Assembly: GCF_039994875.1 (NCBI RefSeq) | Contig: NZ_CP121196.1 | Location: 1,612,001-1,676,000 of the forward strand | Direction: 5' to 3' | Origin: Telmatobacter sp. DSM 110680 | GTDB taxonomy: Bacteria; Acidobacteriota; Terriglobia; Terriglobales; Acidobacteriaceae | DNA: 64,000 bases | Part shown: piece after piece, positions 1 to 11,461 of the stretch | Position numbering within the stretch: position 1 is the first letter of the stretch | Layout of the letters: each line of letters opens with the position of its first letter | Made by a program: the position numbers and the translations under genes | Notes under the pieces: generated by a model | Database searches by the model: none | The model's input: only the letters and a program-made list of their open reading frames with translations | Told to the model about the DNA's origin: nothing

Positions 1-24
1 AAGCACAAGCAGCGCCAGGGCTAA
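1..24 (+). CDS. rpmJ: Ribosomal protein L36, C-terminal end (partial)
   Basis: The first eight codons read KHKQRQG followed by TAA at 22-24. This is the usual C terminus of bacterial L36, the small zinc-binding protein of the large ribosomal subunit. The rest lies outside the window. Its position directly before rpsM matches the common order rpmJ-rpsM-rpsK-rpsD-rpoA-rplQ. The identification rests on a very short peptide plus this context. Confidence 0.85.
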   Translation, partial: KHKQRQG

Positions 25-216
25 TCGAGCCTGGTAATAGGCGGAAACTCCAAGGAAGTTTCAGGGGCTAGTTAGCTTGAGTCAAGGCTTGCGATGAACC
101 CCGGAGTGGATCACCCCAGCGATGAAAGACCTGTCGCCGGGGACCCCGATAAACCGCATAACCCGTGCGAGCCGGTTGAGGCCGGAGGCACAAACAGAAG
201 CACTAAAGGATTCAGA

Positions 217-603
217 ATGGCACGTATTGCTGGCGTCGATCTGCCCCGCAACAAGCAGGCTCGGATCGCGCTCACATACATCTACGGCATCGGTAATCCT
301 CGGTCGCTGAAGATCCTGGAGAAGGCGCATGTTGACGCCAACAAAAAGGTTCAGGACCTTAGCGAAGAAGAGGTAAACCACATCCGCCAGGTGATTGAGG
401 ACGAGGGTGACGTCGAGGGCGATCTCCGCAAAGATACCCAGATGCACATCAAGCGCCTCATCGATATTCAGAGCTACCGCGGCAACCGGCATCGCCGGTC
501 GTTGCCGGTACGTGGACAGCGCACCCACACCAATGCCCGCACCCGCAAGGGACCGCGTAAGGGCACTGTGGCGGGCAAGAAGAAAGCGACGGCGAAGACC
601 TAA
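217..603 (+). CDS. rpsM: 30S ribosomal protein S13
   Basis: S13 sits in the head of the small ribosomal subunit and contacts 16S rRNA, S19 and the P-site tRNA. The 128-residue product begins [14 protein letters not shown], has the helix-two-turn-helix region ([15 protein letters not shown]) and ends in the basic [14 protein letters not shown] tail that is diagnostic of S13. The start at 217 is chosen because an AAAGGA ribosome-binding site lies at 205-210 and the family begins at this residue; an in-frame start at 94 would add 41 residues with no family support. The stop overlaps the rpsK start (TAATG), so the two are translationally linked. Confidence 0.97.
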   Translation: MARIAGVDLPRNKQARIALTYIYGIGNPRSLKILEKAHVDANKKVQDLSEEEVNHIRQVIEDEGDVEGDLRKDTQMHIKRLIDIQSYRGNRHRRSLPVRGQRTHTNARTRKGPRKGTVAGKKKATAKT

Positions 604-1025
604 TGGCGAAACCAGAGCAGAAGGCCGCAGCCGGCAAAGCTGGCAAGAACAAGAAATTCAAGAAGCGCGAGCGCAAGAATGTGCCGTATGGTATCTGCCA
701 TATTCAAGCCTCGTTCAACAACACCATCGTGACCATCACCGACCAGGTGGGCAATACGCTCAGCTGGAAGAGCTCGGGTTCGCTCGGCTTTCGCGGTTCG
801 CGCAAGGGCACGCCGTTCGCGGCGCAGCAGGCCGCATCGAACGCGGCGTCCATGGCGCGCGATCACGGTCTGCGGGCAGTCGACGTACGCGTCGCTGGTC
901 CCGGATCGGGCCGCGAGTCGGCCATCCGTGCACTGGCAGCAGCTGGCATCGATGTTCGCTCAATCCGCGACGTCACGCCGGTGCCGCACAATGGTTGCCG
1001 TCCGCCAAAGCGGCGTCGCGTGTAA
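603..1025 (+). CDS. rpsK: 30S ribosomal protein S11
   Basis: S11 lies on the platform of the 30S subunit and helps select the mRNA in the Shine-Dalgarno cleft. The 140-residue product has the core [16 protein letters not shown] and ends in the conserved [17 protein letters not shown] segment. A lysine-rich N-terminal extension of about 25 residues precedes the core. The ATG overlaps the rpsM stop by one base. About 236 bp separate it from rpsD, filled largely by a heptad-phased inverted repeat. Confidence 0.97.
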   Translation: MAKPEQKAAAGKAGKNKKFKKRERKNVPYGICHIQASFNNTIVTITDQVGNTLSWKSSGSLGFRGSRKGTPFAAQQAASNAASMARDHGLRAVDVRVAGPGSGRESAIRALAAAGIDVRSIRDVTPVPHNGCRPPKRRRV

Positions 1026-1035
1026 GAGAAGTTGT

Positions 1036-1193
1036 CAGTGGTCAGTGAACAGTGGTCAGTTGTTCTTGCCGCAAGCGGCATACTCAACTCCACAAACTGA
1101 CTCGACAACGGCAGTGAAGGAAGCAGAAATCAGTTGTCGCAGTTCGCAATTGCACAGCAAAACTGAACACTGTCCACTGATCACTGTTCACTG
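1036..1193. repeat. Heptad-phased inverted repeat, copy 1 (rpsK-rpsD gap)
   Basis: The left arm at 1036-1060 is three and a half units of CAGTGNN read at an exact 7-bp period. The right arm at 1168-1193 is the reverse-complement form, units of CACTGNN at the same period. About 107 bp lie between the arms. The transcript could fold into a long imperfect stem. The element lies wholly between two ribosomal protein genes. Confidence 0.9.
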
Positions 1194-1261
1194 AAACAAG
1201 GGCCGGGAGGAAGTCTCCTCCGGAGATGTAAACCGGCCGACATCCGAAGTCAGGAGAAGAA

Positions 1262-1891
1262 ATGGCTCGTTATACCGGAGCAGTATGCCGCCTTTGCCGT
1301 CGCGAGGGCACCAAGCTCTTCTTGAAGGGCACCAAATGCACATCGGACCGTTGCCCGATTGAGAAGCGCAACTTTCCTCCAGGACAACATGGGAAAGACC
1401 GCAAGGCCAAGATTGTAGGCTACGGCTTGCAACTGCACGAGAAGCAGAAGGCCAAGCGCATGTACTTCACCCTTGAAGGCCAGTTCCGCGCTTACTACGA
1501 GAAGGCCAACCGCGCTCAGGGCGTCACCGGCGAACTGCTGATTCAGCAGCTCGAACGTCGCCTCGACAACGTGGCTTTCCGTCTCGGATTCGCAATTTCT
1601 CGCCGCCAGGCTCGCCAGGTTGTTCGTCACGGTCACGTCTCCGTCAACGGCCGCAAGGTAAACATTCCCTCGTTCCAGGTAAACGTGGGCGACGAGATCG
1701 CGATCCGCGAATCTGCCAAAAAGCAGATCATCATCGAGCAGGGCACGCAGTATGCTGCCCAGAACCCAGTACCGGTCTGGCTCGAAGCAAATTTCGAAAA
1801 TATGTCTGGGCGCATTCTCAGCCTGCCCAAGCGCAAGGATGTTAATTTGCCGATCAACGAACAGCTGATCGTCGAACTGTACTCGAAGTAA
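1262..1891 (+). CDS. rpsD: 30S ribosomal protein S4
   Basis: S4 is a primary 16S rRNA-binding protein of the small subunit and, in enterobacteria, a translational repressor of the alpha operon. The 209-residue product starts [16 protein letters not shown]. Cysteines 9, 12, 26 and 31 (C-X2-C-X13-C-X4-C) make this the zinc-binding form rather than the cysteine-free paralogue. The S4 RNA-binding domain is at about residues 99-160 ([20 protein letters not shown]). An AGGAG site lies just before the ATG. Heptad repeats flank the gene on both sides. Confidence 0.97.
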   Translation: MARYTGAVCRLCRREGTKLFLKGTKCTSDRCPIEKRNFPPGQHGKDRKAKIVGYGLQLHEKQKAKRMYFTLEGQFRAYYEKANRAQGVTGELLIQQLERRLDNVAFRLGFAISRRQARQVVRHGHVSVNGRKVNIPSFQVNVGDEIAIRESAKKQIIIEQGTQYAAQNPVPVWLEANFENMSGRILSLPKRKDVNLPINEQLIVELYSK

Positions 1892-1893
1892 GA

Positions 1894-1966
1894 CAGTGGA
1901 CAGAGAACAGTGAACAGTGGTCAGCAAGCCTACTGTTCACTGTGCACTGATCACTGATCACTTTCA
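1894..1966. repeat. Heptad-phased inverted repeat, copy 2 (rpsD-rpoA gap)
   Basis: The left arm at 1894-1924 has four CAGTGNN-type units (one degenerate, CAGAGAA). The right arm at about 1933-1966 has CACTGNN units. Only about 8 bp separate the arms, so this copy can form a compact hairpin between rpsD and rpoA. Confidence 0.9.
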
Positions 1967-2038
1967 CGAAGGAGAACTTGCGCGGCCGCCGCAAAATGCA
2001 TCGCGACGTACCTGCCGCGCGGGAAAAGAGATAACGAT

Positions 2039-3133
2039 ATGCTTTGGAGAGGATTCCAAAAACCGAAGCGCCTGGCAGTCGATGCCGAGTCGCTCAGCGA
2101 AACATTTGGCAAGTTCAGCGCCCAGCCCTTTGAGCGCGGATTTGGCACAACCATCGGCAACGCCCTGCGCCGCACACTGCTCAGCTCCATCGAGGGCGCC
2201 GCAGTTACCGCGGTTCGCATTGAAGGCGTGTTGCACGAGTTCCAATCGATTGCCGGCGTAGTTGAAGACGCGACCGACATCATCCTGAATCTCAAACAGA
2301 TTCCCTTTAAGCTTTCCGGCGACGGTCCCAAGGCGCTGTATCTCCGCGCAGACCAGGCCGGTGTTATCACCAGCGGCATGATTGAGGCCGATGGTGAAGT
2401 GGAGATTCTGGACAAGAACGTGTACATCGCAACCGTATCTGAGGGCGGCCGTCTCGAGATGGAAATGCGCCTGAAGCGCGGTCGCGGATACATCTCCGCC
2501 GATAAGAACTTCGACTCCGATCTTGGCTTGGGCTTCATCCCGGTGGATTCTGTACACTCTCCCGTGCGCCGCGTGAACTACGTGGTCGAAGCGGCTCGTC
2601 TCGGTCAGATCACCGATTACGACAAGCTTACCCTCGAAGTGTGGACGAACGGTGCGGTTCTGCCCGCCGATGCTGTGGGCCTGGCTGCAAAGCTGCTGAA
2701 AGACCACATGAACATCTTTATCAACTTCGAAGAAGAAATCGAAGCTGAGTCGCGCGGTGAAGAAGGCCGCGTGATGCTGCGCAACGACAACCTGAACCGC
2801 TCGGTCGAAGAGCTGGAACTGTCCGTCCGCAGCTACAACTGCCTCAAGAACGCGAACATTCAGACTATCGGCGAATTGGTGCAGAAGACTGAAGCTGAGA
2901 TGCTGAAGACGAAGAATTTCGGCCGCAAGAGTCTGAACGAGATTAAGGAAATCCTCGCGCAGATGGGCCTCTCGCTGGGTATGAAGATCGACGAGAGCGG
3001 CAACGCCGTTCCCGGACCGACCAGCATTCCGCCGGCGACAGCACTGGCTGCCAACTACAGCCACTTCGACGACGAGGATGAGCCGCTGGATTCGGTAGAT
3101 CTTCAGCTGCCCACCGAGACCGAGAACTTTTAA
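2039..3133 (+). CDS. rpoA: DNA-directed RNA polymerase subunit alpha
   Basis: The alpha subunit starts assembly of RNA polymerase and contacts promoter UP elements and activators through its C-terminal domain. The 364-residue product has the N-terminal dimerisation domain (about residues 20-235, with [16 protein letters not shown]) and the C-terminal domain with its two helix-hairpin-helix motifs ([17 protein letters not shown] and [18 protein letters not shown]). The C terminus carries a roughly 40-residue acidic extension beyond the usual end. The start follows an AAAAGAG-rich stretch. It lies between rpsD and rplQ, as in most bacteria. Confidence 0.97.
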   Translation: MLWRGFQKPKRLAVDAESLSETFGKFSAQPFERGFGTTIGNALRRTLLSSIEGAAVTAVRIEGVLHEFQSIAGVVEDATDIILNLKQIPFKLSGDGPKALYLRADQAGVITSGMIEADGEVEILDKNVYIATVSEGGRLEMEMRLKRGRGYISADKNFDSDLGLGFIPVDSVHSPVRRVNYVVEAARLGQITDYDKLTLEVWTNGAVLPADAVGLAAKLLKDHMNIFINFEEEIEAESRGEEGRVMLRNDNLNRSVEELELSVRSYNCLKNANIQTIGELVQKTEAEMLKTKNFGRKSLNEIKEILAQMGLSLGMKIDESGNAVPGPTSIPPATALAANYSHFDDEDEPLDSVDLQLPTETENF

Positions 3134-3136
3134 AGG

Positions 3137-3202
3137 CAGTCAACAGTGATCAGTGGACAGTGATCAGTTCTGTCCACTTCTCACTGTGCACTGTTCACTG
3201 AC
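3137..3202. repeat. Heptad-phased inverted repeat, copy 3 (rpoA-rplQ gap)
   Basis: The left arm at 3137-3168 has CAGTCAA, CAGTGAT, CAGTGGA and CAGTGAT in strict 7-bp register. The right arm at 3175-3202 has CACTTCT, CACTGTG, CACTGTT and CACTGAC. The arms are almost adjacent. The element ends about 20 bp before the rplQ start, so a hairpin here could affect rplQ translation. Confidence 0.9.
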
Positions 3203-3221
3203 TTCGAAAGAGAGTTTCACC

Positions 3222-3701
3222 ATGCGCCATCGCAATGCAGGATTCAAACTCGGACGCAACACCAGCCATCGCCGCGCGCTGCTGCGCAACCTGGTCACGT
3301 CCGTCATCGTAGAGGACCGCGTGGAGACCACCGTGGCAAAGGCCAAGGCTGTGCGTCCGCACGTGGAAAAAATGATCACGCTGGGTAAGAAGGGCGACGT
3401 GCATTCGCGGCGCCAGGCTCTCAGCTTTCTCATGACCGACAAGGCAGTCGAGCGCTTGTTTGACACCGTGGCTCCCCGCTACGGCGATCGTCAAGGCGGC
3501 TACCTGCGCATTGTCCGCACAGGTTTCCAGAAGGGCGATGGCGCCGAGAAGGCATTCATCGAACTGCTGGGCGCCGAGAAGCAGCTAGACGAGAAGCGTC
3601 AGAAGCGCGACGAGATCAAGGCCAAGAAGCGCAAAGAGCTCGAAGACCAGCTCGAAGAAAGCAAAAAGAGCGAGGAAAAGGGCGGCGAAGAAGCAGCCTA
3701 G
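3222..3701 (+). CDS. rplQ: 50S ribosomal protein L17
   Basis: L17 lies near the exit tunnel of the large subunit. The 159-residue product begins MRHRNAGFKLGRNTSHRRAL, the diagnostic L17 N terminus, and continues through the conserved core to RTGFQKGDGAEKAFIELLG. A Lys/Glu-rich, probably helical tail of about 40 residues follows, longer than in E. coli. The start at 3222 is taken because it gives the family N terminus; an in-frame start at 3153 would read through the upstream heptad repeat. A strong terminator follows, marking the end of the operon. Confidence 0.97.
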   Translation: MRHRNAGFKLGRNTSHRRALLRNLVTSVIVEDRVETTVAKAKAVRPHVEKMITLGKKGDVHSRRQALSFLMTDKAVERLFDTVAPRYGDRQGGYLRIVRTGFQKGDGAEKAFIELLGAEKQLDEKRQKRDEIKAKKRKELEDQLEESKKSEEKGGEEAA

Positions 3702-3740
3702 CTTCTCTCGCTCTATTTTTCTTTTGGATCAACTTGGATC

Positions 3741-3782
3741 AACGGCGCATCCTCCTTTGTGGGGGATGCGCCGTTCTTTTTC
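3741..3782 (+). terminator. Rho-independent terminator after rplQ
   Basis: A 12-bp perfect stem (AACGGCGCATCC at 3741-3752 paired with GGATGCGCCGTT at 3764-3775) is followed by CTTTTTC. This closes the ribosomal protein operon. Confidence 0.9.
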
Positions 3783-3841
3783 GAGGTGTGCTGCACTCAG
3801 GGCTAAATAAGCAAGTCGTCTCTCAAAGATTGCTCGCGCGG

Positions 3842-4729
3842 CTATTCCCCATTCATCTCCTTGATTCGCTCGCTGAGGCTCATCGCGTCGAATGGGGCTC
3901 GGACCTTGTTATCGTCATCGAAATACACAAAGACATCGCGCGAATCTCTCTTAGGACCCGGATCGGGGTGAATTCTCGTACCGTCGCTCACTTCCTCTCC
4001 GCATGACCACGCGATCACTCTGCGAGCCCATAGATCGATCGCATCCGTGGTGTAACCGTTGGGGTAGAGCTTTTCGTTGCCGTGGAGTCTGCAATACACG
4101 ATGTCCGCGGTCGTGTCCATCATGCATGGCCACTTGACCGTGTCTGCGACCACAAGTGCAATGTTGTTCTCGCGCAGCAGGGATATGTATTCGGGGACAG
4201 CGAAGCTCTTGTGGCGGACCTCAACCGCATGATGAAGCGGAAGGTCCTCTTCGACTTCCAGCCATGAGCGGCTCGCCATCCATTCGTCTCGCTGCCGCCC
4301 GTAGGCTGCCGCCTGCTTGTGTGTTCGCGGCAGGAGCTTGAAGAAAGTTTCCAGACGTTTTAAGTCAATCGAGAAATTTGGCGGAAGCTGCCACAAGATC
4401 GGTCCAAATTTCGCGCCGAGGCTCAGCATTCCCTGCGCGAGAAAATTAGCCAGGGCCGTTTCAACATTCTCGAGCTTGCGGACGTGCGTGATGAATTGGG
4501 AGCCTTTGATCGAGAAGACAAAATCGTCCGGCGTTTCCTTGCTCCAAGACTGAAAACTTTTTGGTCGCTGCGTCGAATAGAAGGTCCCATTCAATTCGAG
4601 TGAGTTGAGCTGGCGCGAAGCGTACTCAAGCTCACGCTTCTGGGTTAGGTCCTCCGGGTAGAAGGTTCCGCGCCACTCGTCGTAACGCCACCCGGCCATT
4701 CCAATGCGAATTTGTGCCTGCTGGCTCAT
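3842..4729 (-). CDS. DUF72 (YecE-like) family protein
   Basis: The 295-residue product matches the DUF72/YecE family of TIM-barrel proteins. Visible family features are the N-terminal RIGMAGWRYDEWRGTFYP, the SLELNGTFYSTQ strand, FSIKGSQFITHVRKL, the LWQLPPNF segment and the late VYCRLHGNEKLY. The biochemical role of the family is not firmly established. The ATG at 4729 is preferred over one five codons upstream because the family motif begins a few residues later. It lies downstream of the VanZ-like gene on the same strand; no shared function is evident. Confidence 0.85.
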   Translation of the reverse strand: MSQQAQIRIGMAGWRYDEWRGTFYPEDLTQKRELEYASRQLNSLELNGTFYSTQRPKSFQSWSKETPDDFVFSIKGSQFITHVRKLENVETALANFLAQGMLSLGAKFGPILWQLPPNFSIDLKRLETFFKLLPRTHKQAAAYGRQRDEWMASRSWLEVEEDLPLHHAVEVRHKSFAVPEYISLLRENNIALVVADTVKWPCMMDTTADIVYCRLHGNEKLYPNGYTTDAIDLWARRVIAWSCGEEVSDGTRIHPDPGPKRDSRDVFVYFDDDNKVRAPFDAMSLSERIKEMNGE

Positions 4730-4780
4730 ACAAGCGCGATTCAAGGCAGTCTAAATCAGGCATGGCTCATTTGAAAGGGA

Positions 4781-6991
<2,211 letters not shown>

Positions 6992-7024
6992 GCGGAGGGA
7001 TATCAGTCGTTCAGGATGATGCGC

Positions 7025-8776
7025 TTACACACCCACCGGGAATGGCTTCGGGCTCGATTCATCCGTATTCGCTTCTGTTCCGCTGCGCCAACGCTCAAAT
7101 CGGCCCTGCAGCAAGCTCATTAGCCCCGTGTACCAATAGCCGATTACGAACAGAATCAGAAATGGCGCGGTGAAATAGTTGTGGTTCGAAAAGGTGTAGA
7201 TGATGGCCAGCATGAAGTAGCAGCCAATGATCAGCTCAATCCACGGCGCAAGCTTCAGGCGCTTGCGATACTTCGCGGCCTGTGACTTCTCTCCCTTTTG
7301 CGCCACGCGGTATTTAGGTGTGCGTACGAAGGCGCTCTTGATCCCGAGTAGCGCTTCCATTACCGCCTTTGAATTGGTGACGGTGAGGCCGATCCCCAGC
7401 GCCATCAGGAACGGCAGATAGAAGAACGTCTTCATCCACGATTTGGGATAGAGTTCGCGCTGGCTGGCGAGATAGAACACGGCAATCGATGCCGACGATG
7501 CAGTGAACAGAGGAAAATCGATGAGCAGCATCTGGAACCAGCCTTGGTAAAACCGCACGATCATCGCCGGAATCAGCAGGGCGGTCATGATGATCATGAG
7601 CGGGTAGCTCAGATTGGCGGTCAGGTGATACACAGCCTCGATTTTGACGCGGCGCGGTACGTCCGACTTGAAGATGCGCGGCAGCATCTTGATCGACGTC
7701 TGGATCAACCCCTTGGCCCAGCGCGCCTGCTGCGTTTTGAATGCCGTCATTTCGATCGGCAGTTCTGAGGGACACTCAACTTCCGGGAGATACTTGAAGC
7801 GCCAGCCTGCCATCTGAGAGCGATAGCTAAGGTCAGTATCTTCAGTCAGCGTGTCATGCTGCCAGCCACCGCCGTCCGATATGGCATTCCTACGCCACAT
7901 CCCCGCCGTGCCATTGAAGTTGAAGAAGTCGCCGGAGCGCACGCGTGCGCCATGCTCCAGCACAAAATGTCCATCGAGCAGGATGGCTTCGATGCGGGTC
8001 AACAGGCTGTAGTCGCGATTGAGGTGCGTCCAGCGGGTCTGCACCATGCCTACATCCGGCTCCGCGAAGTGATGGATGACCTTCATCAGCCAATCGGGAG
8101 GGGGCACGAAGTCAGCATCGAAGATTGCGATGTACTCGCCGCTCGCGACCTTGAGCCCCGCGTCCAGCGCTCCGGCCTTGAATCCATGCCGGTTGGTGCG
8201 GTGGATGTAGACGATCGGGTGGCCGAGCGCCGCATAGCGCGCCACAATGCCGGCAGCGACTTCCGTTGTTTCGTCAGTCGAGTCGTCGAGGACCTGAATC
8301 TCCAGTTTGTCCTGCGGGTAGTCGATGGCGCAGACAGCTTCAACCAGGCGGTCGATCACAAACTGCTCATTGAAGATAGGCAGCTGAATCGTAACGCGGG
8401 GCAGTTCTTCAAAGTAGCGCACGGGGTTGGGATTGTAGTTTTTGCGGTATTTGAAATAGAGATAGCAGAGCTGGTAGCGATGCACGCCGTAGATCGCCAG
8501 TACGATCATTACGGCAAAGTAGGGGATCAGCAGCGCCGCATCAAACCAGTTCCAGTAATGGCGCGTCGTGGAGAAAGGATCGGTGAGCAACACCTTTACT
8601 TGATGACGGAGGCTGTTCTGCTGGCTTCCGGCGAGTAAGAGCGCAGTGTGCGCGGGCAGCCCGGAGACCAGGCCGGCAACCATTTTGAGCTCGGCGAGCA
8701 GTGAAGTTCCTCCACGAACGGGATATGAGAATTGTAAGCGATTGCAGCGACAGAGCCTGCGCGAGCGAGTGGGCAT
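7025..8776 (-). CDS. Processive family 2 glycosyltransferase (cellulose synthase-like)
   Basis: The 583-residue membrane protein has the architecture of a processive beta-glycan synthase: one hydrophobic segment near residue 85, a cytoplasmic GT-A domain, and about four C-terminal membrane segments. Key residues are the DDSTD motif, the DAD motif in IAIFDADFVPP, the TED motif in LTEDTDLSYR and QQARW at residues 349-353. It resembles the CslA-like/mannan-synthase branch more than BcsA, because no PilZ domain follows. The polymer cannot be named. The first 30 residues are uncertain: an ATG at 8683 (MVAGLVSG) is an alternative start. Confidence 0.88.
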   Translation of the reverse strand: MPTRSRRLCRCNRLQFSYPVRGGTSLLAELKMVAGLVSGLPAHTALLLAGSQQNSLRHQVKVLLTDPFSTTRHYWNWFDAALLIPYFAVMIVLAIYGVHRYQLCYLYFKYRKNYNPNPVRYFEELPRVTIQLPIFNEQFVIDRLVEAVCAIDYPQDKLEIQVLDDSTDETTEVAAGIVARYAALGHPIVYIHRTNRHGFKAGALDAGLKVASGEYIAIFDADFVPPPDWLMKVIHHFAEPDVGMVQTRWTHLNRDYSLLTRIEAILLDGHFVLEHGARVRSGDFFNFNGTAGMWRRNAISDGGGWQHDTLTEDTDLSYRSQMAGWRFKYLPEVECPSELPIEMTAFKTQQARWAKGLIQTSIKMLPRIFKSDVPRRVKIEAVYHLTANLSYPLMIIMTALLIPAMIVRFYQGWFQMLLIDFPLFTASSASIAVFYLASQRELYPKSWMKTFFYLPFLMALGIGLTVTNSKAVMEALLGIKSAFVRTPKYRVAQKGEKSQAAKYRKRLKLAPWIELIIGCYFMLAIIYTFSNHNYFTAPFLILFVIGYWYTGLMSLLQGRFERWRSGTEANTDESSPKPFPVGV

Positions 8777-8926
8777 GCACTAGCCGTGCGATACGAAGGT
8801 CTTTCTCATCAAGGTATCTATTTCTGTCCCCACCACGTCTTATCCGCATAGGAACCTTTTCACCGTCCTCTGGTTGCCCCGCACCCTGGATTAGCGTAAT
8901 GTTTCCATACAGTTGGAGAGATCCCC

Positions 8927-10726
8927 ATGCCTACGACAGCCGTTTCTCCCGTTGTTGCCGCCAAAGGCGGAAGTTTTCTTATCGAGACACGCACTCCGGG
9001 TGAAGTCTTTACCCCTGAAGATCTCAACGAAGAACAGCGGCAGATGGCGGCTACTGCAGCGAAGTTCGCTCGCGACGAAGTTTTGCCCTTGGCAGCCGAC
9101 ATCGACGCTAAAAAGCCCGACGTCCTGGCAGGTCTGTTGCGCAAGGCGGCCGAACTAGGCTTCACCTCCGTTGACATTCCCGAAGAGTACGGCGGCCTTG
9201 GCATGGACAAGACCACCTCGACAATCATTACGGACCACCTCTCGATCCAGGCAAGTTTCTCCACCGCGTTCGGCGCACACATCGGCATCGCGACGCTGCC
9301 GCTGGTCTGGTATGGCACCGAAGAACAGAAGAAACGCTACCTTCCCAAGCTGGCGACGGCAGAATGGATCGGTGGCTACGGCCTGTCGGAGGCAACATCC
9401 GGCTCCGATGCAATGAACGTCCGCACCCGCGCAACCCTCTCTGCCGACGGCTCAACCTATGCCTTAAACGGCGAAAAGATGTGGATCACCAACTGCGGTA
9501 TCGCTGGGCTGTACACCGTTTTCGCCAAGATTGACGGTGAGAAGTTCTCGGCCTTCCTCATCGAACGCAATACTCCCGGCCTCACCGTTGGCGCTGAAGA
9601 ACATAAACTCGGTATCCGCGGATCATCAACGTGCCCGCTGGTGCTGCAGGACTGCAAAGTCCCAGCCGAGAATCTTCTCGGCGAGCCGGGCAAAGGCCAC
9701 CATATCGCGTTCAATGTTCTTAATATGGGCCGCTTCAAGCTGGGGGTTGCCTGCGTAGGTGGGGCGCGTAACGCCTTAGGACACATGGTCCGTTATGCCA
9801 AGGAGCGCAAAGCCTTCGGCAAGCCGATCGCCGAGTTTGGGCTGATCCAACGCAAGATCTCCCAGAGCGCGACCCGCCTTTACGCGGCCGAAAGCATGGC
9901 TTACCGCACTGTCGGCATGATCGACGCCGCTTTGGAACAGCTCGGTGAACACGCATCACGTTCGCCGCGCGACATTCAGCGCCGCATCGAAGAGTACGCG
10001 GTCGAGTGCTCCATCCTCAAGGTCTACGGATCAGAGATGCTGTCGCTGGTCTGCGATGAGTTAGTGGCCACCATGGGCGGCTACGGATATGTGGAGGAAT
10101 ATCCAGCGGAGCGCCTGTATCGGGACGCGCGCATTAATCGCATTTTCGAAGGCACCAACGAAATCAATCGCATGATCATTACCGGCTGGATGATGAAGCG
10201 CGCGATGGCCGGCGAACTTCCGTTGATGTCGGCAATCAAATCACTGATGGACGAAGTGATGCAGCCGCCGTCGTTTGACGCCGCAGAAGATACGGGCGAG
10301 GCGTTGACGCGCGAAGCCGACATATTGGCTGCTATCCGAAAGATCGCACTGTTCGCGGCAGGTGTTGCCAGCCAGCGCTTTATGACAGCTCTGCAGGATC
10401 AACAGGAAGTCATGGCCGACCTGGCGGACATCATCACCCAGGTTTTCGCCCTCGAGTCTTCGCTGTTGCGTGCGCGTAAATTGGCGGCTGCGAACAAGAG
10501 CTCAGCGGCCGTGGCCTTCGCAATGACCAGTCTTCTGGCCGACGAGAGCATGGCAATGGCAGAACAGTCTGCGCGGCGCGTCCTGGCGGCCTGCGGTGAA
10601 GGGGACATGCTGCGGACGCAATTGGCAATCCTCAGGCGACTGACTCGGTATACGCCCATGGACGCGGTCGCGCTAAGCCACACCGTTGCAAAACAGTGCG
10701 TTCAACTGGAGCGATATCCGCTCTAG
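8927..10726 (+). CDS. Acyl-CoA dehydrogenase
   Basis: This flavoenzyme catalyses alpha,beta-dehydrogenation of acyl-CoA in fatty acid beta-oxidation. The 599-residue product has the standard N-terminal, middle and C-terminal acyl-CoA dehydrogenase domains (about residues 35-430). Visible motifs are GGYGLSEATSGSDA and KMWITNCGIAG for FAD and substrate binding, RKAFGKPIAEF, and FEGTNEINR with the presumed catalytic base Glu408. A C-terminal extension of about 170 residues gives it the length of the VLCAD/ACAD9 group. GGAGAG at 8915-8920 is the ribosome-binding site. It stands alone, so chain-length preference cannot be set. Confidence 0.92.
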   Translation: MPTTAVSPVVAAKGGSFLIETRTPGEVFTPEDLNEEQRQMAATAAKFARDEVLPLAADIDAKKPDVLAGLLRKAAELGFTSVDIPEEYGGLGMDKTTSTIITDHLSIQASFSTAFGAHIGIATLPLVWYGTEEQKKRYLPKLATAEWIGGYGLSEATSGSDAMNVRTRATLSADGSTYALNGEKMWITNCGIAGLYTVFAKIDGEKFSAFLIERNTPGLTVGAEEHKLGIRGSSTCPLVLQDCKVPAENLLGEPGKGHHIAFNVLNMGRFKLGVACVGGARNALGHMVRYAKERKAFGKPIAEFGLIQRKISQSATRLYAAESMAYRTVGMIDAALEQLGEHASRSPRDIQRRIEEYAVECSILKVYGSEMLSLVCDELVATMGGYGYVEEYPAERLYRDARINRIFEGTNEINRMIITGWMMKRAMAGELPLMSAIKSLMDEVMQPPSFDAAEDTGEALTREADILAAIRKIALFAAGVASQRFMTALQDQQEVMADLADIITQVFALESSLLRARKLAAANKSSAAVAFAMTSLLADESMAMAEQSARRVLAACGEGDMLRTQLAILRRLTRYTPMDAVALSHTVAKQCVQLERYPL

Positions 10727-10767
10727 AGTTGGAAGCGCTTTCTAATCGGTTCGTAAAGATAATCGTC

Positions 10768-11220
10768 TTAGGACGGGTACGCTCCGGCAATGTAGCCTTC
10801 GAGCGCCTGAATGGTCTGCTGCTGACCCGAAATCACCCACTTCACCAGGTCGCCAATCGAAATAACGCCCACGACTGTGTCGTTTTGAACAACCGGCAGA
10901 TGGCGGAAGTCGTGTTCTGTCATGAGCGTCATGCACTCGTCCACCGTATGCTTGGGGCTGACAGAGATAACGGGGCTGGTCATTAGCTGGCTGACCTTGG
11001 TTTCGCGGGAGGTGAGGCCGCCGAGAATACCTTTGCGCGCATAGTCGCGCTCTGAAAAGATGCCCACCAGCAGGTTGTCCTTGCAGACGAGCAGCACGCC
11101 GATGTTGTACTGGGCCAGGATCTCCAGCGCCTCGTAGACCGAATGGTCTGGATCGATAGAAAGCACCTTTTTGTCGGGTCGACACCCGAGCAAGATGCCA
11201 ATCGTGTCGTTGATCTTCAT
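10768..11220 (-). CDS. Tandem CBS-domain protein
   Basis: The 150-residue product is almost entirely two CBS domains, the first around HSVYEALEILAQYNIGVLLV and SERDYARKGI, the second around TVDECMTLMTEHDFRHLPVV and VGVISIGDLVKW. Such stand-alone CBS pairs bind adenine nucleotides and often act as energy or redox sensors for a partner enzyme; no partner is apparent. The start at 11220 is supported by a perfect AGGAGG at 11225-11230. A longer frame upstream has no such support. Confidence 0.9.
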   Translation of the reverse strand: MKINDTIGILLGCRPDKKVLSIDPDHSVYEALEILAQYNIGVLLVCKDNLLVGIFSERDYARKGILGGLTSRETKVSQLMTSPVISVSPKHTVDECMTLMTEHDFRHLPVVQNDTVVGVISIGDLVKWVISGQQQTIQALEGYIAGAYPS

Positions 11221-11461
11221 GGGGCCTCCTGGGGGCCAAGGTGAATGACGGCCACTATAGCCCATCGAGATAACAGCGGAAAAGAACGAAATTAACGATC
11301 TTTTCAAACGGTCGGCATATTCAGGGAAAAACGGGCCTTAGCCGCCTGCTGCGTTGGAAACCGGGAGTCCTACGCCCGGTTGCCTATGCCGGATTTAAAA
11401 TAGACACAGGAGCCAGGTCCGCTTTTCTGAGATCCGGCCCCGGAGTGCACTGGAGAACCTC

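Noticed and set aside
1036..1193. Heptad repeats considered as a CRISPR array
   Set aside because: The units are 7 bp with no unique spacers and occur as inverted arms; there are no cas genes.
1964..3064. Open frame of 366 codons antisense to rpoA
   Set aside because: It fully overlaps rpoA on the other strand and has no start signal or family resemblance.
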